A stretch of 42,993 nt of DNA from the NCBI GenBank assembly GCA_024229275.1, contig JAAESQ010000913.1, forward strand, positions 1-42,993, given 5' to 3'. The DNA comes from a bacterium. Its GTDB lineage: Bacteria; Acidobacteriota; Thermoanaerobaculia; Thermoanaerobaculales; Sulfomarinibacteraceae. Shown piece after piece: positions 27,290-36,576 of this stretch (position 1 is the stretch's first letter; each line of letters begins with the position of its first letter). Below the pieces are notes generated by a model, which searched no databases, was not told the origin of the DNA, and was given only the letters and a program-made list of their open reading frames with translations. The translations under genes were made by a program, and so were the position numbers.

Positions 27290-27303
27290 GAAACCGAGTG
27301 ATG

Positions 27304-27330
27304 AAAAAAGACCCGGCGTGACGCCGGGTC
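27304..27330 (-). terminator. Terminator between tRNA-Gly and tRNA-Cys
   Basis: On the minus strand GACCCGGCG-TCA-CGCCGGGTC (27330-27310) is a perfect 9-bp stem followed by six T residues. It ends the tRNA-Gly transcript 14 bases after the CCA and explains why tRNA-Cys needs a separate promoter. Confidence 0.9.
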
Positions 27331-27340
27331 TAAATATACC

Positions 27341-27419
<79 letters not shown>

Positions 27420-27446
27420 TCATTGGCCCCTATTCCGGGGAGCGCT

Positions 27447-27475
27447 AATCTAGCAATCCCGCCGCGAGGTGTCAA
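27447..27475 (-). promoter_or_regulatory. Promoter of tRNA-Gly
   Basis: On the minus strand a perfect TTGACA (27475-27470) and TAGATT (27452-27447) are 17 bases apart. It lies between the stop of the UDP-sugar pyrophosphorylase gene and the tRNA. Confidence 0.75.
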
Positions 27476-27511
27476 CCGCAGAACAGGGTTTGGAATGGAT
27501 GATGGGCAACC

Positions 27512-28927
27512 TCAGTCGAGAATGACCGAGCCGGTGATGGTGAAGGCTGCAGAAACAGTAGATCCTGTATCTGATCCTGTCACAACAGCAGTTTCGCGAA
27601 CGGAGACGCCTTGCTTGAAGACGACATTACCCCGGACTTCAAGTTCATCGCAGTGGCGTAGGGAAGGCGGACCGAAAGGGAAGCGCATGTCGAATTCGTC
27701 GATAAGGCTGAAATACTGAGGATCAAGCTGAATCTTGGGGGGTGCGGTCCTGCCTGGATGAAGAATCAGACGGTTGTCTTCGGTGAGTTGGTAAGCGTCC
27801 GATCGTACGGACAGAAGGTCATTGGTGGTCTTCACCGGAGAGAATCTCTGTCTTGGAACCCGAATGGCTGCAGCTCGGTCGAAAAGCGAGATGGCCGCTC
27901 CCATCGCGGTCTCGAGTTGAATCGTCTCGGGGGAATCAGTTTGACGTGGATCGAGGGGTTTGCGGTTGACGATTGTCGGCAAGGGAATGACGCCCTGATT
28001 CGCCCGCAGAAGATGATCTACCGCGCGAAGCCTTAACCACACATTGTTGGTGTTGAATAGGGGGTATTTCGCAATGTCCTGAAATCCATCCAACTCGTCG
28101 GAACTGCACTGTGCGATTTCTCGAAGCCCGAGTCGACCGTTCGAATGGCGATAGAGATGCCCACCTTTACGATCAGCGAGAGTGCGCTCGCAAACCTCCA
28201 TCGCAAAGTCGACGCCTTGCTCAATCATGTAGCCAAGAATCCTGCTGCTGACATGAGCTCCCAAATTGTCAGCGTTGGAAACAAAGGCGAACTCGACGCC
28301 GGATTCAATCAGCGCGGACAGCGTTCCCGAGGTCGCTAGAGCTGCATAGAGATCTCCGTGGCCCGGAGGACACCATTCGAGATCAGTGTCTTCGGGACAA
28401 ACTACAGGGGAGAGATCGCGGCAGAGAATCTTGGGTATTCGGTGCTGGAGAAAGCTCGTATTCACGAGCTGATTGTTCAGCTCTCGATAGGATTGAAGCA
28501 ACAGCCGGCTCTCGGTGTCGGTGCGGTAACTGTTCATCAGGAGGAGGGGGGCATTCGAGCCTGTCTCCTTCCGGAGGGCAAGAGCCTGTCGAGCAATGAG
28601 ATCGAGGAAGGTGAGCTTGTCACGCACAGGAAGGAGCGACTTCGGTCCCTCAAGACCCATGCTTGTACCGAGACCGCCGTTGAGTTTGATCGTCGCAACC
28701 TTTGCGAGCGCGCTCCGGCCGGAAACGCGAAATCCTTCGAGTTCCTCAAATACGGGAATCTCGCCGACCGAGTGAACTACGGACGAAGGGATCAGCCCCT
28801 TCTCTCCGTGGGTCAGCCTCTCGAGGTGAAACAAGAACGATCGAATCGCATCGGAAGGCATTTCGATGGCTTCCATTCGGCTTACAAAGGGTTGAGTTGA
28901 GTCGCTAGCGTCAAATCTGCCGACCAT
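27512..28927 (-). CDS. UTP-glucose-1-phosphate uridylyltransferase (eukaryote-type UDPGP family)
   Basis: A 471-residue enzyme of the UDPGP family typical of eukaryotes and some bacteria, not of the small GalU type. It has KLNGGLGTSMGLEGPKSLLPV with the nucleotide-binding glycines and catalytic lysine, LLMNSYRTD, CPPGHGDLYAAL, FVSNADNLGA, EVCERTLADRKGG, FNTNNVWL and a C-terminal beta-helix part. It should make UDP-glucose from UTP and glucose-1-phosphate for glycans. The ATG at 28927 has GGAAAGGG before it; an ATG at 28963 would add twelve residues that overlap the region upstream of the divergent transglycosylase gene. Confidence 0.88.
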   Translation of the reverse strand: MVGRFDASDSTQPFVSRMEAIEMPSDAIRSFLFHLERLTHGEKGLIPSSVVHSVGEIPVFEELEGFRVSGRSALAKVATIKLNGGLGTSMGLEGPKSLLPVRDKLTFLDLIARQALALRKETGSNAPLLLMNSYRTDTESRLLLQSYRELNNQLVNTSFLQHRIPKILCRDLSPVVCPEDTDLEWCPPGHGDLYAALATSGTLSALIESGVEFAFVSNADNLGAHVSSRILGYMIEQGVDFAMEVCERTLADRKGGHLYRHSNGRLGLREIAQCSSDELDGFQDIAKYPLFNTNNVWLRLRAVDHLLRANQGVIPLPTIVNRKPLDPRQTDSPETIQLETAMGAAISLFDRAAAIRVPRQRFSPVKTTNDLLSVRSDAYQLTEDNRLILHPGRTAPPKIQLDPQYFSLIDEFDMRFPFGPPSLRHCDELEVRGNVVFKQGVSVRETAVVTGSDTGSTVSAAFTITGSVILD

Positions 28928-28979
28928 TGAACACCCTTTCCAGATCCAAAACGTGCGGGACATTGGATTTTGTCATAGA

Positions 28980-29669
28980 ATGTCAGCGATGGGTATGTGC
29001 GCACGCAAGTGCTCTCTGATCTTCGGTTTGGCAGTTGTTCTGCAACTTGCAGGTCCAGCAATCGCGGCCGAGGTGGGTGGCGTGAGAGGGTCAGCTGTTA
29101 CCACCCCACGCTCAATCCAGCGCTTGGCAAGCAAGATTTCTCATGAGTTCGGCCTCGATCCTCGGCTCGTCGATGCGCTGATCAGATTTGAATCCGATTA
29201 TGATCCACGTGCCGTGAGTCGCAAAGGTGCGATGGGCCTCATGCAACTTATGCCGGAGACCGCACGTCGGCTACAAGTCAGCAATCCGTTTGACCCCGAA
29301 CAGAACCTTCGAGGGGGTGTGCGCGAATTTGCGAGATTGGTCGACAAGTATGCTGGGCAGATTCCCCTTGCGCTGGCGGCATACAACGCAGGAGAAACTG
29401 CAGTTGCGAAGTATGGCGGCATTCCGCCCTATCGTGAGACCCGCAACTATGTATCGCGCATCATGAGGCACTACACAGGACGGTCATACAGTTTTGGTTC
29501 AACGCGAAGCCCCGCAATACCGGTTCGGATTACGCGTGACCCGGCATCCGGAGAAGCTGTGATCACGAACCAGGAAGCAAAGAAGGGGTCCGCCAGACTC
29601 GCAACGAGTTCGGCCACTCGGAGACCTTACTCTTCTAGCAAGTCACTAAAAGGTGGTTTCGGAAAGTAG
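28980..29669 (+). CDS. Periplasmic lytic transglycosylase (SLT domain)
   Basis: A 229-residue protein with a signal peptide (CSLIFGLAVVLQLAGPAIAAE, cleavage expected after AIA) and a lysozyme-like SLT domain (about residues 45-165). The catalytic glutamate is in ALIRFESDYDP (Glu71), followed by GAMGLMQLMPETAR and ALAAYNAGETAVAKYGG. It cleaves peptidoglycan glycan strands. The last 50 residues are basic and serine-rich, without a known domain. Several start codons are close together (ATG 28980, 28989, 28995, GTG 28953); all keep the signal peptide. Confidence 0.9.
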   Translation: MSAMGMCARKCSLIFGLAVVLQLAGPAIAAEVGGVRGSAVTTPRSIQRLASKISHEFGLDPRLVDALIRFESDYDPRAVSRKGAMGLMQLMPETARRLQVSNPFDPEQNLRGGVREFARLVDKYAGQIPLALAAYNAGETAVAKYGGIPPYRETRNYVSRIMRHYTGRSYSFGSTRSPAIPVRITRDPASGEAVITNQEAKKGSARLATSSATRRPYSSSKSLKGGFGK

Positions 29670-29807
29670 CAAGGCGCTCTCGCAATTGGCGATCACTCAG
29701 ATATTCACCACCGAGTTCCCACAAACAGTCCGACACCTAGGTACAATACGCCCGTCAAAACGCAGTGGCGAATGCAACCCATTGCGCACGACAAAAGAGG
29801 AGTGCTT

Positions 29808-31019
29808 TTGAGAGATCCAGATTCAGCAATCGTCATAGCCGATCAAGACCTCGAAACCTGGGGAGGGATTTTGCTCGATCACTCACTCGGAGGAATCGAT
29901 AGCAGTGATCGAGTCATGATCAAGGGCGAAAGTGTCTGTTGGCCTTTGATTCGCGTTCTTGAGAGACGAGTTTTTGAGGCGGGAGGGCTCGCTGATATCT
30001 GCCTTGTTCCGTCGAACAACGATCGTGGCAGAGTATGGTCTGCGACAGCGGTTCGATCTGCTGTGGACTCGGCGCGTCTCGACGAAGCACCCCAATGGCA
30101 CCTCCACCGTTACAAGAGCATGACTAAATACGTTGAGGTTCTGGGAGCTTGGGATCCATCGGAATATGCCGGACTCGAACAGGACCAGTTGAAACGCCTG
30201 GCCGAAACAGACAGGCCGTACAGTGAGTTACGTCTTGCCAAACCGTGGGTTCTGACCTTGTATCCAACTCCAGGATTCGCCGCTATGGAAGGAATGGACC
30301 TCGACGAATACACGCGTTTTCTGGTCAAGGCCTCTACGACAGATCCACGGCCCCTGCGTGATGCGGAAGAGACGCTGAAGCCTCTTTTCGAAAAGGGCAA
30401 GGTCGTGAGGATTGTCACCGTCGATCCTTCAAGCGGAAGAGAACTCAAGCTCACAATCGACATCGCATCTTCCCAGCCTGCGCTTTCTTTTGGTTTGAGG
30501 AATTTTCCGGATGGCGAGATCTTCACCAGTCCGGATGCCCGGGCCACAAATGGAGAAGTTTTTATTGATCTTCCGGTGCACTACGGTGGGTCCGATATTC
30601 GAGGGATCTATCTCCGTTTCGAAAACGGCAGGGCCGTGGAGTACCGAGCGAATGAAGGCGGCGATGTTTTAGCAGCGATAATTGAAACCGATGAAGGCTC
30701 TTCCAGACTGGGAGAAGTAGCACTCGGAATGAATCCGGGCCTCGAGCGCGTGCTCAAACACCCTCTTCTTGTAGAGAAAGTTGGTGGGACCCTACATATT
30801 GCATTGGGCGCAAGCTACAAACACTGCTACGTTGAAGATCCGGGAAGTGAATCCGGAGCGCAACAACTAGACAAACTGATCCGCGAAGGCGTAGTCAACG
30901 TGTCGGCACAGCATGTCGACATTGTGGCTGATTTCCGAGGTGGAGGTTGCGGTCGATCCGTGTTCATCGATGACACCGAACTGGTAGTCCGGAATGCAGT
31001 TTGGGTCGCAGCTGACTGA
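29808..31019 (+). CDS. M29 family metallo-aminopeptidase
   Basis: A 403-residue protein of the AmpS/aminopeptidase T family. The metal-binding region is complete: VHYGGSDIRGIYLRFENGRAVEY, DEGSSRLGEVALGMNPGL (metal-ligand Glu), GGTLHIALGASY (His) and a C-terminal HVD pair (SAQHVDIVADF). It removes N-terminal amino acids from peptides in the cytoplasm. The TTG at 29808 has an AGAGGAG site five bases before it; an ATG at 29772 with a poor site would add twelve residues. The ClpX-like ATPase follows 65 bases later with the same orientation, so both may belong to one protein-turnover unit. Confidence 0.85.
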   Translation: MRDPDSAIVIADQDLETWGGILLDHSLGGIDSSDRVMIKGESVCWPLIRVLERRVFEAGGLADICLVPSNNDRGRVWSATAVRSAVDSARLDEAPQWHLHRYKSMTKYVEVLGAWDPSEYAGLEQDQLKRLAETDRPYSELRLAKPWVLTLYPTPGFAAMEGMDLDEYTRFLVKASTTDPRPLRDAEETLKPLFEKGKVVRIVTVDPSSGRELKLTIDIASSQPALSFGLRNFPDGEIFTSPDARATNGEVFIDLPVHYGGSDIRGIYLRFENGRAVEYRANEGGDVLAAIIETDEGSSRLGEVALGMNPGLERVLKHPLLVEKVGGTLHIALGASYKHCYVEDPGSESGAQQLDKLIREGVVNVSAQHVDIVADFRGGGCGRSVFIDDTELVVRNAVWVAAD

Positions 31020-31084
31020 GAACCGGCAACCCGGACTGAGGTTGGATTGCCAGAACGATAGAATACGCTGAGTGGAGGACGAGG

Positions 31085-32245
31085 ATGAGTGGAGAGGTGG
31101 CGGCACCGGAGAGACCCACAGGAGATGACGGAAGCCTGCGTGCATTGGAGAAGATCACGCCCCCGGAGATCTTCGAAGAACTGCGTAAAGGTGTGCTCGG
31201 GCAGGACGAAGCTCTTCGCTATGTCTCAGTCGCCTTGTTCAAGCATACGACCGGAAAAGTCCCGGGAAACATTTTATTGGTAGGCAACTCGGGAACCGGC
31301 AAGACCACGATAATGAACAACATTCAGCGTCTCTACCACGACGTACCTGAATATCATCCATTCCGCGCCATGACTATCATCAACGCCAATCTCTTAGTAG
31401 ATGCTGAGCGACTCGAGTTTCGTCCAGAGAGACTGCTTACCGCTGTCGAGCAGCGCGCTCGGGCAATCGTGGGTCAGCGGGCAACCGTTGAGGAACTGAG
31501 GGCCGCGATGGAGTCCGCGACTGTATGCATCGACGAGATCGACAAGATGTCCTCGATCGTTGCGGGGAAACCGAATCCCCTGGGCGTGGTTCTGCAACAG
31601 GGTTTGCTGACTCTCATGGAAGGGGAGTTGGTCGCCTACCGTGCCCACGTAGAGGTTGACGGCAAGCCAGAAGAAACAACCATCCCGGTTGACACGACGA
31701 ACATGATGTTCATCTGTGGCGGCGCCTTCGAAGGACTCTACGATCAGGTGTATCTCAGAGTCGTGAACCCAGGCAGTGGTGAAAAGCTCAAATCTCATGC
31801 GATTCAGATGGCAGACGGCCAAGTCCGAATCGAGACGCGGTTTTCTCTCGCCGATTTCCTCAAACCTGAGGATTTGTTTGAGTACGGCATGGTTCCTCAG
31901 TTCATGGCCAGATTCGACAACGTGGTCCTGTTGCGAGAGTTGTCAGTTGACGTCCTCAAAGAGATCCTGATGAACTCACTCGATTCGCCATACGTTCGGT
32001 CGAAGCGATACTTCGAGGTTATGAACATCACGCTCGACATGGATGATGTCGCAGCAGCCACGATCGCAGAGATCGCAGAGCTAAATATTCGAACGGGTGC
32101 TCGAGCACTGAGAACGGTGTTCGGCAAGATCATCAACCGGCTCGAATTCAATCCTCAAGGGGACGAGGGCCTCGTCGACAATCCCGACGGATCACAAAAA
32201 ATAGTCCTCACAGCAGATCGGGTGCGACGGGCTCTGGGCCTCTAA
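31085..32245 (+). CDS. ClpX-like AAA+ ATPase without zinc finger, GYVG or IGF loops
   Basis: A 386-residue AAA+ protein closest in motif layout to ClpX: EELRKGVLGQDEALRYVSVALFKH, Walker A GNSGTGKTT (67-75), Walker B VCIDEIDKM (147-155), VLQQGLLTLMEG, VDTTNMMFICGGAFEGL (202-218), PQFMARFD with the arginine finger (276) and sensor II TGARALRTVF (337-346). Three ClpX features are missing: the N-terminal zinc-binding domain, the GYVG pore loop between the Walker motifs (here NANLLVDAERLEFRPE), and an IGF loop for ClpP docking after GGAFEGL. It should hydrolyse ATP but probably does not feed ClpP in the usual way. GGAGGACGAGG precedes the ATG. Substrate unknown. Confidence 0.85.
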   Translation: MSGEVAAPERPTGDDGSLRALEKITPPEIFEELRKGVLGQDEALRYVSVALFKHTTGKVPGNILLVGNSGTGKTTIMNNIQRLYHDVPEYHPFRAMTIINANLLVDAERLEFRPERLLTAVEQRARAIVGQRATVEELRAAMESATVCIDEIDKMSSIVAGKPNPLGVVLQQGLLTLMEGELVAYRAHVEVDGKPEETTIPVDTTNMMFICGGAFEGLYDQVYLRVVNPGSGEKLKSHAIQMADGQVRIETRFSLADFLKPEDLFEYGMVPQFMARFDNVVLLRELSVDVLKEILMNSLDSPYVRSKRYFEVMNITLDMDDVAAATIAEIAELNIRTGARALRTVFGKIINRLEFNPQGDEGLVDNPDGSQKIVLTADRVRRALGL

Positions 32246-32294
32246 GGCATCCCCACCTTGCGCTTCGGAGTGTTCAGTCGGCTACACTTGTCAG

Positions 32295-32984
32295 GTGGTC
32301 GTACCTGATGGATTACGCGTCAATCTTGATTTAGAGGAATCTCTCGGTCATCGGTTGCATCCCGACGCACTGATCGTGCAGGAGGACAGGAACCTCGTCA
32401 TGGGAGCGCAGGAGCCGCTCGATTTGGACGCCCACGAAGACCTCGACGCGGCTTACCGCGAGATTGCGAACCACCGACCATTGCCACTCGGACGCTATCT
32501 GCTGCTTCGAGCCCGTCCGGATCGCCCATACTGGACCTACCAGGCAGTGGTTCATGATCTCGACAAACACCCGTCCTGTTGCGCTGGAGACGTTCGTCGC
32601 AGCTTGGTCGCGATCGTGCGCGACGCGCTAAAGCGTGAACTGAGAGCCCTTGCTTTTGGACCTATAGGCTGTCGGAAGGACAGTGGTCTCGAGATTCGGG
32701 AGATGGTAGAGGCTTTGGATGCTACAGTTCTTGAACTCGCGGCTTTCAAGAAAATCTCTACCAGCCTGACGTTGTTACTCCCTTCTGTGAACCAGATCGA
32801 GGAGGTCTCTCACCTTCTTCGGTCCAATGTACTGCGACGTGCAAGTAGGAGTTTTCGCACAGTGGGCGAGGGCGCGGCTGTTGCCGAAATCAGGCATCGC
32901 AGAACAAGGCTTCACTATCGTTTTGTTCCAGGATCGCTGTCCGGCTACCAGGTGACATGGCATCAGGCAGAAGAGTGCGTTTAG
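32295..32984 (+). CDS. Unknown protein, possibly with a degenerate macro-like fold
   Basis: A 229-residue protein of no firmly recognised family, starting with GTG 51 bases after the ClpX-like gene and in the same direction. The middle (about 75-175) shows a pattern like macro (ADP-ribose-binding) domains: a helix, LRALAFGPIGCRKDSGLEIREMVEAL like the 'AFPAIG-TG' segment, then LTLLLPSVNQIEEVSHLL. The usual glycine-rich loop is not kept, so ligand binding is doubtful. The C-terminus is basic. It stands between the ATPase and an FHA regulator, so a part in the same signalling unit is possible. Confidence 0.5.
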   Translation: MVVPDGLRVNLDLEESLGHRLHPDALIVQEDRNLVMGAQEPLDLDAHEDLDAAYREIANHRPLPLGRYLLLRARPDRPYWTYQAVVHDLDKHPSCCAGDVRRSLVAIVRDALKRELRALAFGPIGCRKDSGLEIREMVEALDATVLELAAFKKISTSLTLLLPSVNQIEEVSHLLRSNVLRRASRSFRTVGEGAAVAEIRHRRTRLHYRFVPGSLSGYQVTWHQAEECV

Positions 32985-33095
32985 ATCACATTCTTCGAAA
33001 TCGGGAATTGTTAGAGTACTGTAAGAGCGGTTGAAAGCACGTTTGTGGTGATTTAGGGTTGAACCGATACATTAGGAACCTATGGATGGTTGACG

Positions 33096-34169
33096 ATGAC
33101 TGACTATGTACTGATCTACCTGGATCCGAAACTCGGCGAGATTCGGTACGATATTAAACAGGATTGTGTATACCGAATCGGTACCAAACTGGACAACGAC
33201 ATTGTCGTGTCCAGGAAGGACGTTTCACGTCACCATGTAATGCTTCGTGTTCACGAGAACTGGTTTCACGTCACCGATCTCAAGAGCAAGAATGGTACCT
33301 TCGTCAATGGTTCCCGCATCACCGAAGGCGAGGTGAAGTGTGGTGACGAACTCTGTCTGTCATCAGCAAGGTTCGTGATTCTTGAAGTCAGTTCGAGCAA
33401 CGATCCAGTGTCGGGTGATGACCTCAGAAACGAAAGTTCAAAGAGCGTTCGCGTGAGTCAAGCCAGCGAAGATACTCAGAAGTATCGCGGTGAAGCAAGC
33501 CTCTCAGACATGATTTCGTTGTTCGAAGCAGCAGCCTCAGCGGTTCGGCGAGGGACACTTGAGGAACCACTGCTGTGGGCGATCGAGAAACTTGGTCTCG
33601 ACGGCGCGATGATTCTTTACCGCGACGAGGGCGAGAAGATCGCAATGGTTGCCAGCTGCGGCGAGTTGGGGCCGCTAGTCACCGACCATCTCGCACTCGG
33701 CGCCCTGGCGGAGACAGTACGTCCGGTAACCGATGACGCCCCTCACTTAAGGCAGGACGAGGTCCTTGGACAAACCGTTCTCGTTGCAGCGATCGGCGTC
33801 GCTCATGTACTGGTTCTCAGACACTCAGGGAGCGCGCCGGCTGTCGGCGACCTGAGGGCGGTCTTGGCGGCTACAGAGATCGCGCTTCGAAGTTCGGCAC
33901 CCGGCATTCTTGCAGAACGTCCAGCGTGGCGTGGAGCAGATTCGGGTTCGTGGGTGCCGGCCGACGGGCAAGAGGGTCCACCTCAGGCACCCATCTTCGA
34001 GGAGCTGATTCATCTTCGCCTGGAGGACTCACGCGCGGAGTTCGAACGGTGGATCGTGAGCTGTGTCTTGAGCGATTGCAGAGGGAACATGTCAATGGCC
34101 GCGGAAAGATTGGGAATGAGCCGACAGGGACTGTTCAAAAAGGCCAAGAAACTTGGGTTGCATCGATAG
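33096..34169 (+). CDS. FHA-GAF-like-Fis HTH transcriptional regulator (no AAA+ domain)
   Basis: A 357-residue protein. An N-terminal FHA phosphothreonine-binding domain (about 5-100) has YRIGTKLDNDIVV, VSRHHVMLRV and LKSKNGTFVNGSRI. A GAF-like domain lies at about 130-275, and a C-terminal Fis-type helix-turn-helix at about 315-357 (CRGNMSMAAERLGMSRQGLFKKAKKLGL). The sigma54-interaction AAA+ domain that normally stands between sensor and Fis domain is absent, so it cannot be a classical sigma54 activator. Binding of a phosphorylated partner may control DNA binding. The ATG at 33096 has GGATGG before it; a TTG two codons earlier is an alternative. rnpB follows. Confidence 0.82.
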   Translation: MTDYVLIYLDPKLGEIRYDIKQDCVYRIGTKLDNDIVVSRKDVSRHHVMLRVHENWFHVTDLKSKNGTFVNGSRITEGEVKCGDELCLSSARFVILEVSSSNDPVSGDDLRNESSKSVRVSQASEDTQKYRGEASLSDMISLFEAAASAVRRGTLEEPLLWAIEKLGLDGAMILYRDEGEKIAMVASCGELGPLVTDHLALGALAETVRPVTDDAPHLRQDEVLGQTVLVAAIGVAHVLVLRHSGSAPAVGDLRAVLAATEIALRSSAPGILAERPAWRGADSGSWVPADGQEGPPQAPIFEELIHLRLEDSRAEFERWIVSCVLSDCRGNMSMAAERLGMSRQGLFKKAKKLGLHR

Positions 34170-34308
34170 GAAAAGACGCAAGACGCAAGTTGAGTACCCA
34201 AACGGCAAAGGTGTTTGATCGTCAGATCCCCCGATCGCACCCCTTGACGCATTGCTGCTGACCCGTTGACCCGCACAGTACAGCCCTCATTGCGGTATAG
34301 TCACCTTC

Positions 34309-34697
<389 letters not shown>

Positions 34698-34770
34698 TAT
34701 CTCACCCACGGTCAACCTTCATATTCACTGGAGTTCGCATCCTGGATGGTTGGGTTGGTATGCTCACAAG

Positions 34771-35661
34771 ATGGGAACTCATGAGATGCTGACCACTCTT
34801 GCAGGACCAATTGGCGTTGTCGCTCTCTCAGGACCGGTTGACGATGAACATCTCACTCGGGGACTAGAGATACTGTACGCCAACGGTGCAGTAACGGTGC
34901 TGGCACCAAACATCCGCAGTCGTGATGGATATCTAGCAGGGAACGATGAAGAGAGACTCGCAGGATTGGAGTGGGTCCTCGATCAAGGCGTGCACACCGT
35001 GTTAATTACACGCGGGGGTTATGGCTCTTTGCGTCTGCAACACAATCTCCCTTGGGAACGCATTCTGAAGGAGCGAATTCGCTTCGTGGGATTCTCTGAC
35101 GTGTCCTGGATGCTGAACGCACTCGCTGTTCGAGGAGTGGTTCAGGTGCATGGCCCGATGGTGGCAGCCGGCCTTGCGAAACCGGAGAATTTCGAGCGCC
35201 TTCGCAAGGTATTGGATGATGATTTGGTCGGTAAAAGCTTGTTCCGCTTCCAATCAAAGAATGTTGTTCGTGGAGGGCGATGCTCCGGTCTCGCACTCGG
35301 TGGCAACGTGTCGATGCTCACAGCATGCATCGGCCAGGCATGGGAGGCTGATCTCTCTGGATCAGTACTGTTCATTGAGGAAGTCAACGAACCTTGGTAC
35401 CGCCTCGATAGATTATTGACCCAACTCGCCGGCGCTGGTAGATTGCGAGGTGTCAACGCATTGATTAGCGGGAGCTTGCACGGTTGTGGTCCGGCTGACG
35501 GACGACGGGAATGGTGGAACGAAATGATGCTCGAAGTGGCGCCACCGGACGCAGTTGTTGTCAGCGGTCTTCCTTTCGGTCATGCTGCGCGAAACGATGC
35601 GTTTCCCCTCGGGGTCGATGTTACAGTCGATACCGAGAAGGGAAGGGTTTTGTGGAGATAG
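34771..35661 (+). CDS. ldcA: LD-carboxypeptidase (S66 family, LdcA-like)
   Basis: A 296-residue S66 peptidase. It releases D-alanine from tetrapeptides during murein recycling. The nucleophile is in VGFSDVSWML (GxSD), preceded by TRGGYGSLRL and followed by QVHGPM. The second half has LALGGNVSMLTACIG, VLFIEEVNEPWYRLDRLLTQL with the catalytic Glu, and GLPFGHAARNDAFPLG with the His. No signal peptide is seen, as usual for the cytoplasmic enzyme. ATG 34771 was preferred over TTG 34750; ATG 34786 is also possible. The next gene starts four bases after its stop. Confidence 0.92.
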   Translation: MGTHEMLTTLAGPIGVVALSGPVDDEHLTRGLEILYANGAVTVLAPNIRSRDGYLAGNDEERLAGLEWVLDQGVHTVLITRGGYGSLRLQHNLPWERILKERIRFVGFSDVSWMLNALAVRGVVQVHGPMVAAGLAKPENFERLRKVLDDDLVGKSLFRFQSKNVVRGGRCSGLALGGNVSMLTACIGQAWEADLSGSVLFIEEVNEPWYRLDRLLTQLAGAGRLRGVNALISGSLHGCGPADGRREWWNEMMLEVAPPDAVVVSGLPFGHAARNDAFPLGVDVTVDTEKGRVLWR

Positions 35662-35665
35662 GTTG

Positions 35666-36469
35666 ATGATGAAGTTCAAGACAACTTCGGGTAAGGGCAG
35701 TCACGATTCGCTCGAACCTCTTCGTACACACTTCGCCAAGGATGCAGTGATCTTCGGCGAGGGAGACCTTGGCCTCGCGATGTACGTCATCGAGTCGGGC
35801 GAGGTTGAAATTCGAAAAGTTCTTGGCGGCGAGGAGAAGACTCTCGCACTACTCGAGAAGGGCGACTTTTTCGGGGAAATGTGCATGCTCGAGGACGAGA
35901 CGCCTCGATCCGCGACAGCAGTGGCTCTTTCGGATGTCGATGCTGTCATGATCGATCAATCCGCTTTCACCTTTATTCTGACCCACAATCCGGAGATCGC
36001 CATTCGGATGATGCGCAAGCTGGTTCTGAGACTTCGTCAGACGACCCAAATGCTGGAAGAGGCGGTCGGACATGAGGTCGAGCTCGATGAATCGAGTATT
36101 ACGGATGGGCCCCGTCCTGCACCAAACCTCTCGGCGAGATTGATCGAACTCAACACGAACATGGCTTTTCCCTTGGCTGATAGCCGGGAAACATTGATTG
36201 GTCGCATGGATCCTGTCACCGGAATTCACCCTGACATCGACTTGACCCCCGTGGACACTAAGCGATCTATCTCACGGCGCCATGCTCGAATTCGCCACGA
36301 CGAAGACGGAAGCTACAACGTCGTCGAAGACGTTGGGACGATGAACGGCACCTATGTCAATGGGAACCGGCTCTCCACGGGAAGATCTCACCCAATCGTG
36401 CCCGGAGACCAGGTTGTCTTCGGCACTGTTCAGACCCGATTCGAAGTGGACGACGCCGAGGAGGAGTGA
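35666..36469 (+). CDS. Cyclic-nucleotide-binding and FHA domain protein
   Basis: A 267-residue protein with an N-terminal cNMP-binding (CAP effector) domain (about 15-130; VIFGEGDLGLAMYVIESGEVEI, KGDFFGEMCMLEDETPRSATAVAL) and a C-terminal FHA domain (about 180-262; ETLIGRMD, SISRRHARIR, DVGTMNGTYVNGNRL). No HTH or catalytic domain is present, so it likely works as an adaptor that joins a nucleotide signal to phosphothreonine binding. The cNMP pocket keeps the GEM(C)ML and PRSATAVA pattern. ATG ATG at 35666/35669 gives two equal starts. It is four bases after ldcA and probably in the same transcript. Confidence 0.88.
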   Translation: MMKFKTTSGKGSHDSLEPLRTHFAKDAVIFGEGDLGLAMYVIESGEVEIRKVLGGEEKTLALLEKGDFFGEMCMLEDETPRSATAVALSDVDAVMIDQSAFTFILTHNPEIAIRMMRKLVLRLRQTTQMLEEAVGHEVELDESSITDGPRPAPNLSARLIELNTNMAFPLADSRETLIGRMDPVTGIHPDIDLTPVDTKRSISRRHARIRHDEDGSYNVVEDVGTMNGTYVNGNRLSTGRSHPIVPGDQVVFGTVQTRFEVDDAEEE

Positions 36470-36576
36470 GAAGCAAATTCTCCTCGATAACCACGAAATC
36501 CGGTGAGAGAGTGACTCTGGAGCGCGATGATTGCATTCCGCGAGGTATCGCCATCATCGATGGTTTGGAGTAGCTC

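Noticed and set aside
27310-27330. Bidirectional terminator between the tRNA genes
   Set aside because: Only the minus-strand side has a T-run; on the plus strand the stem is followed by TAAATA.
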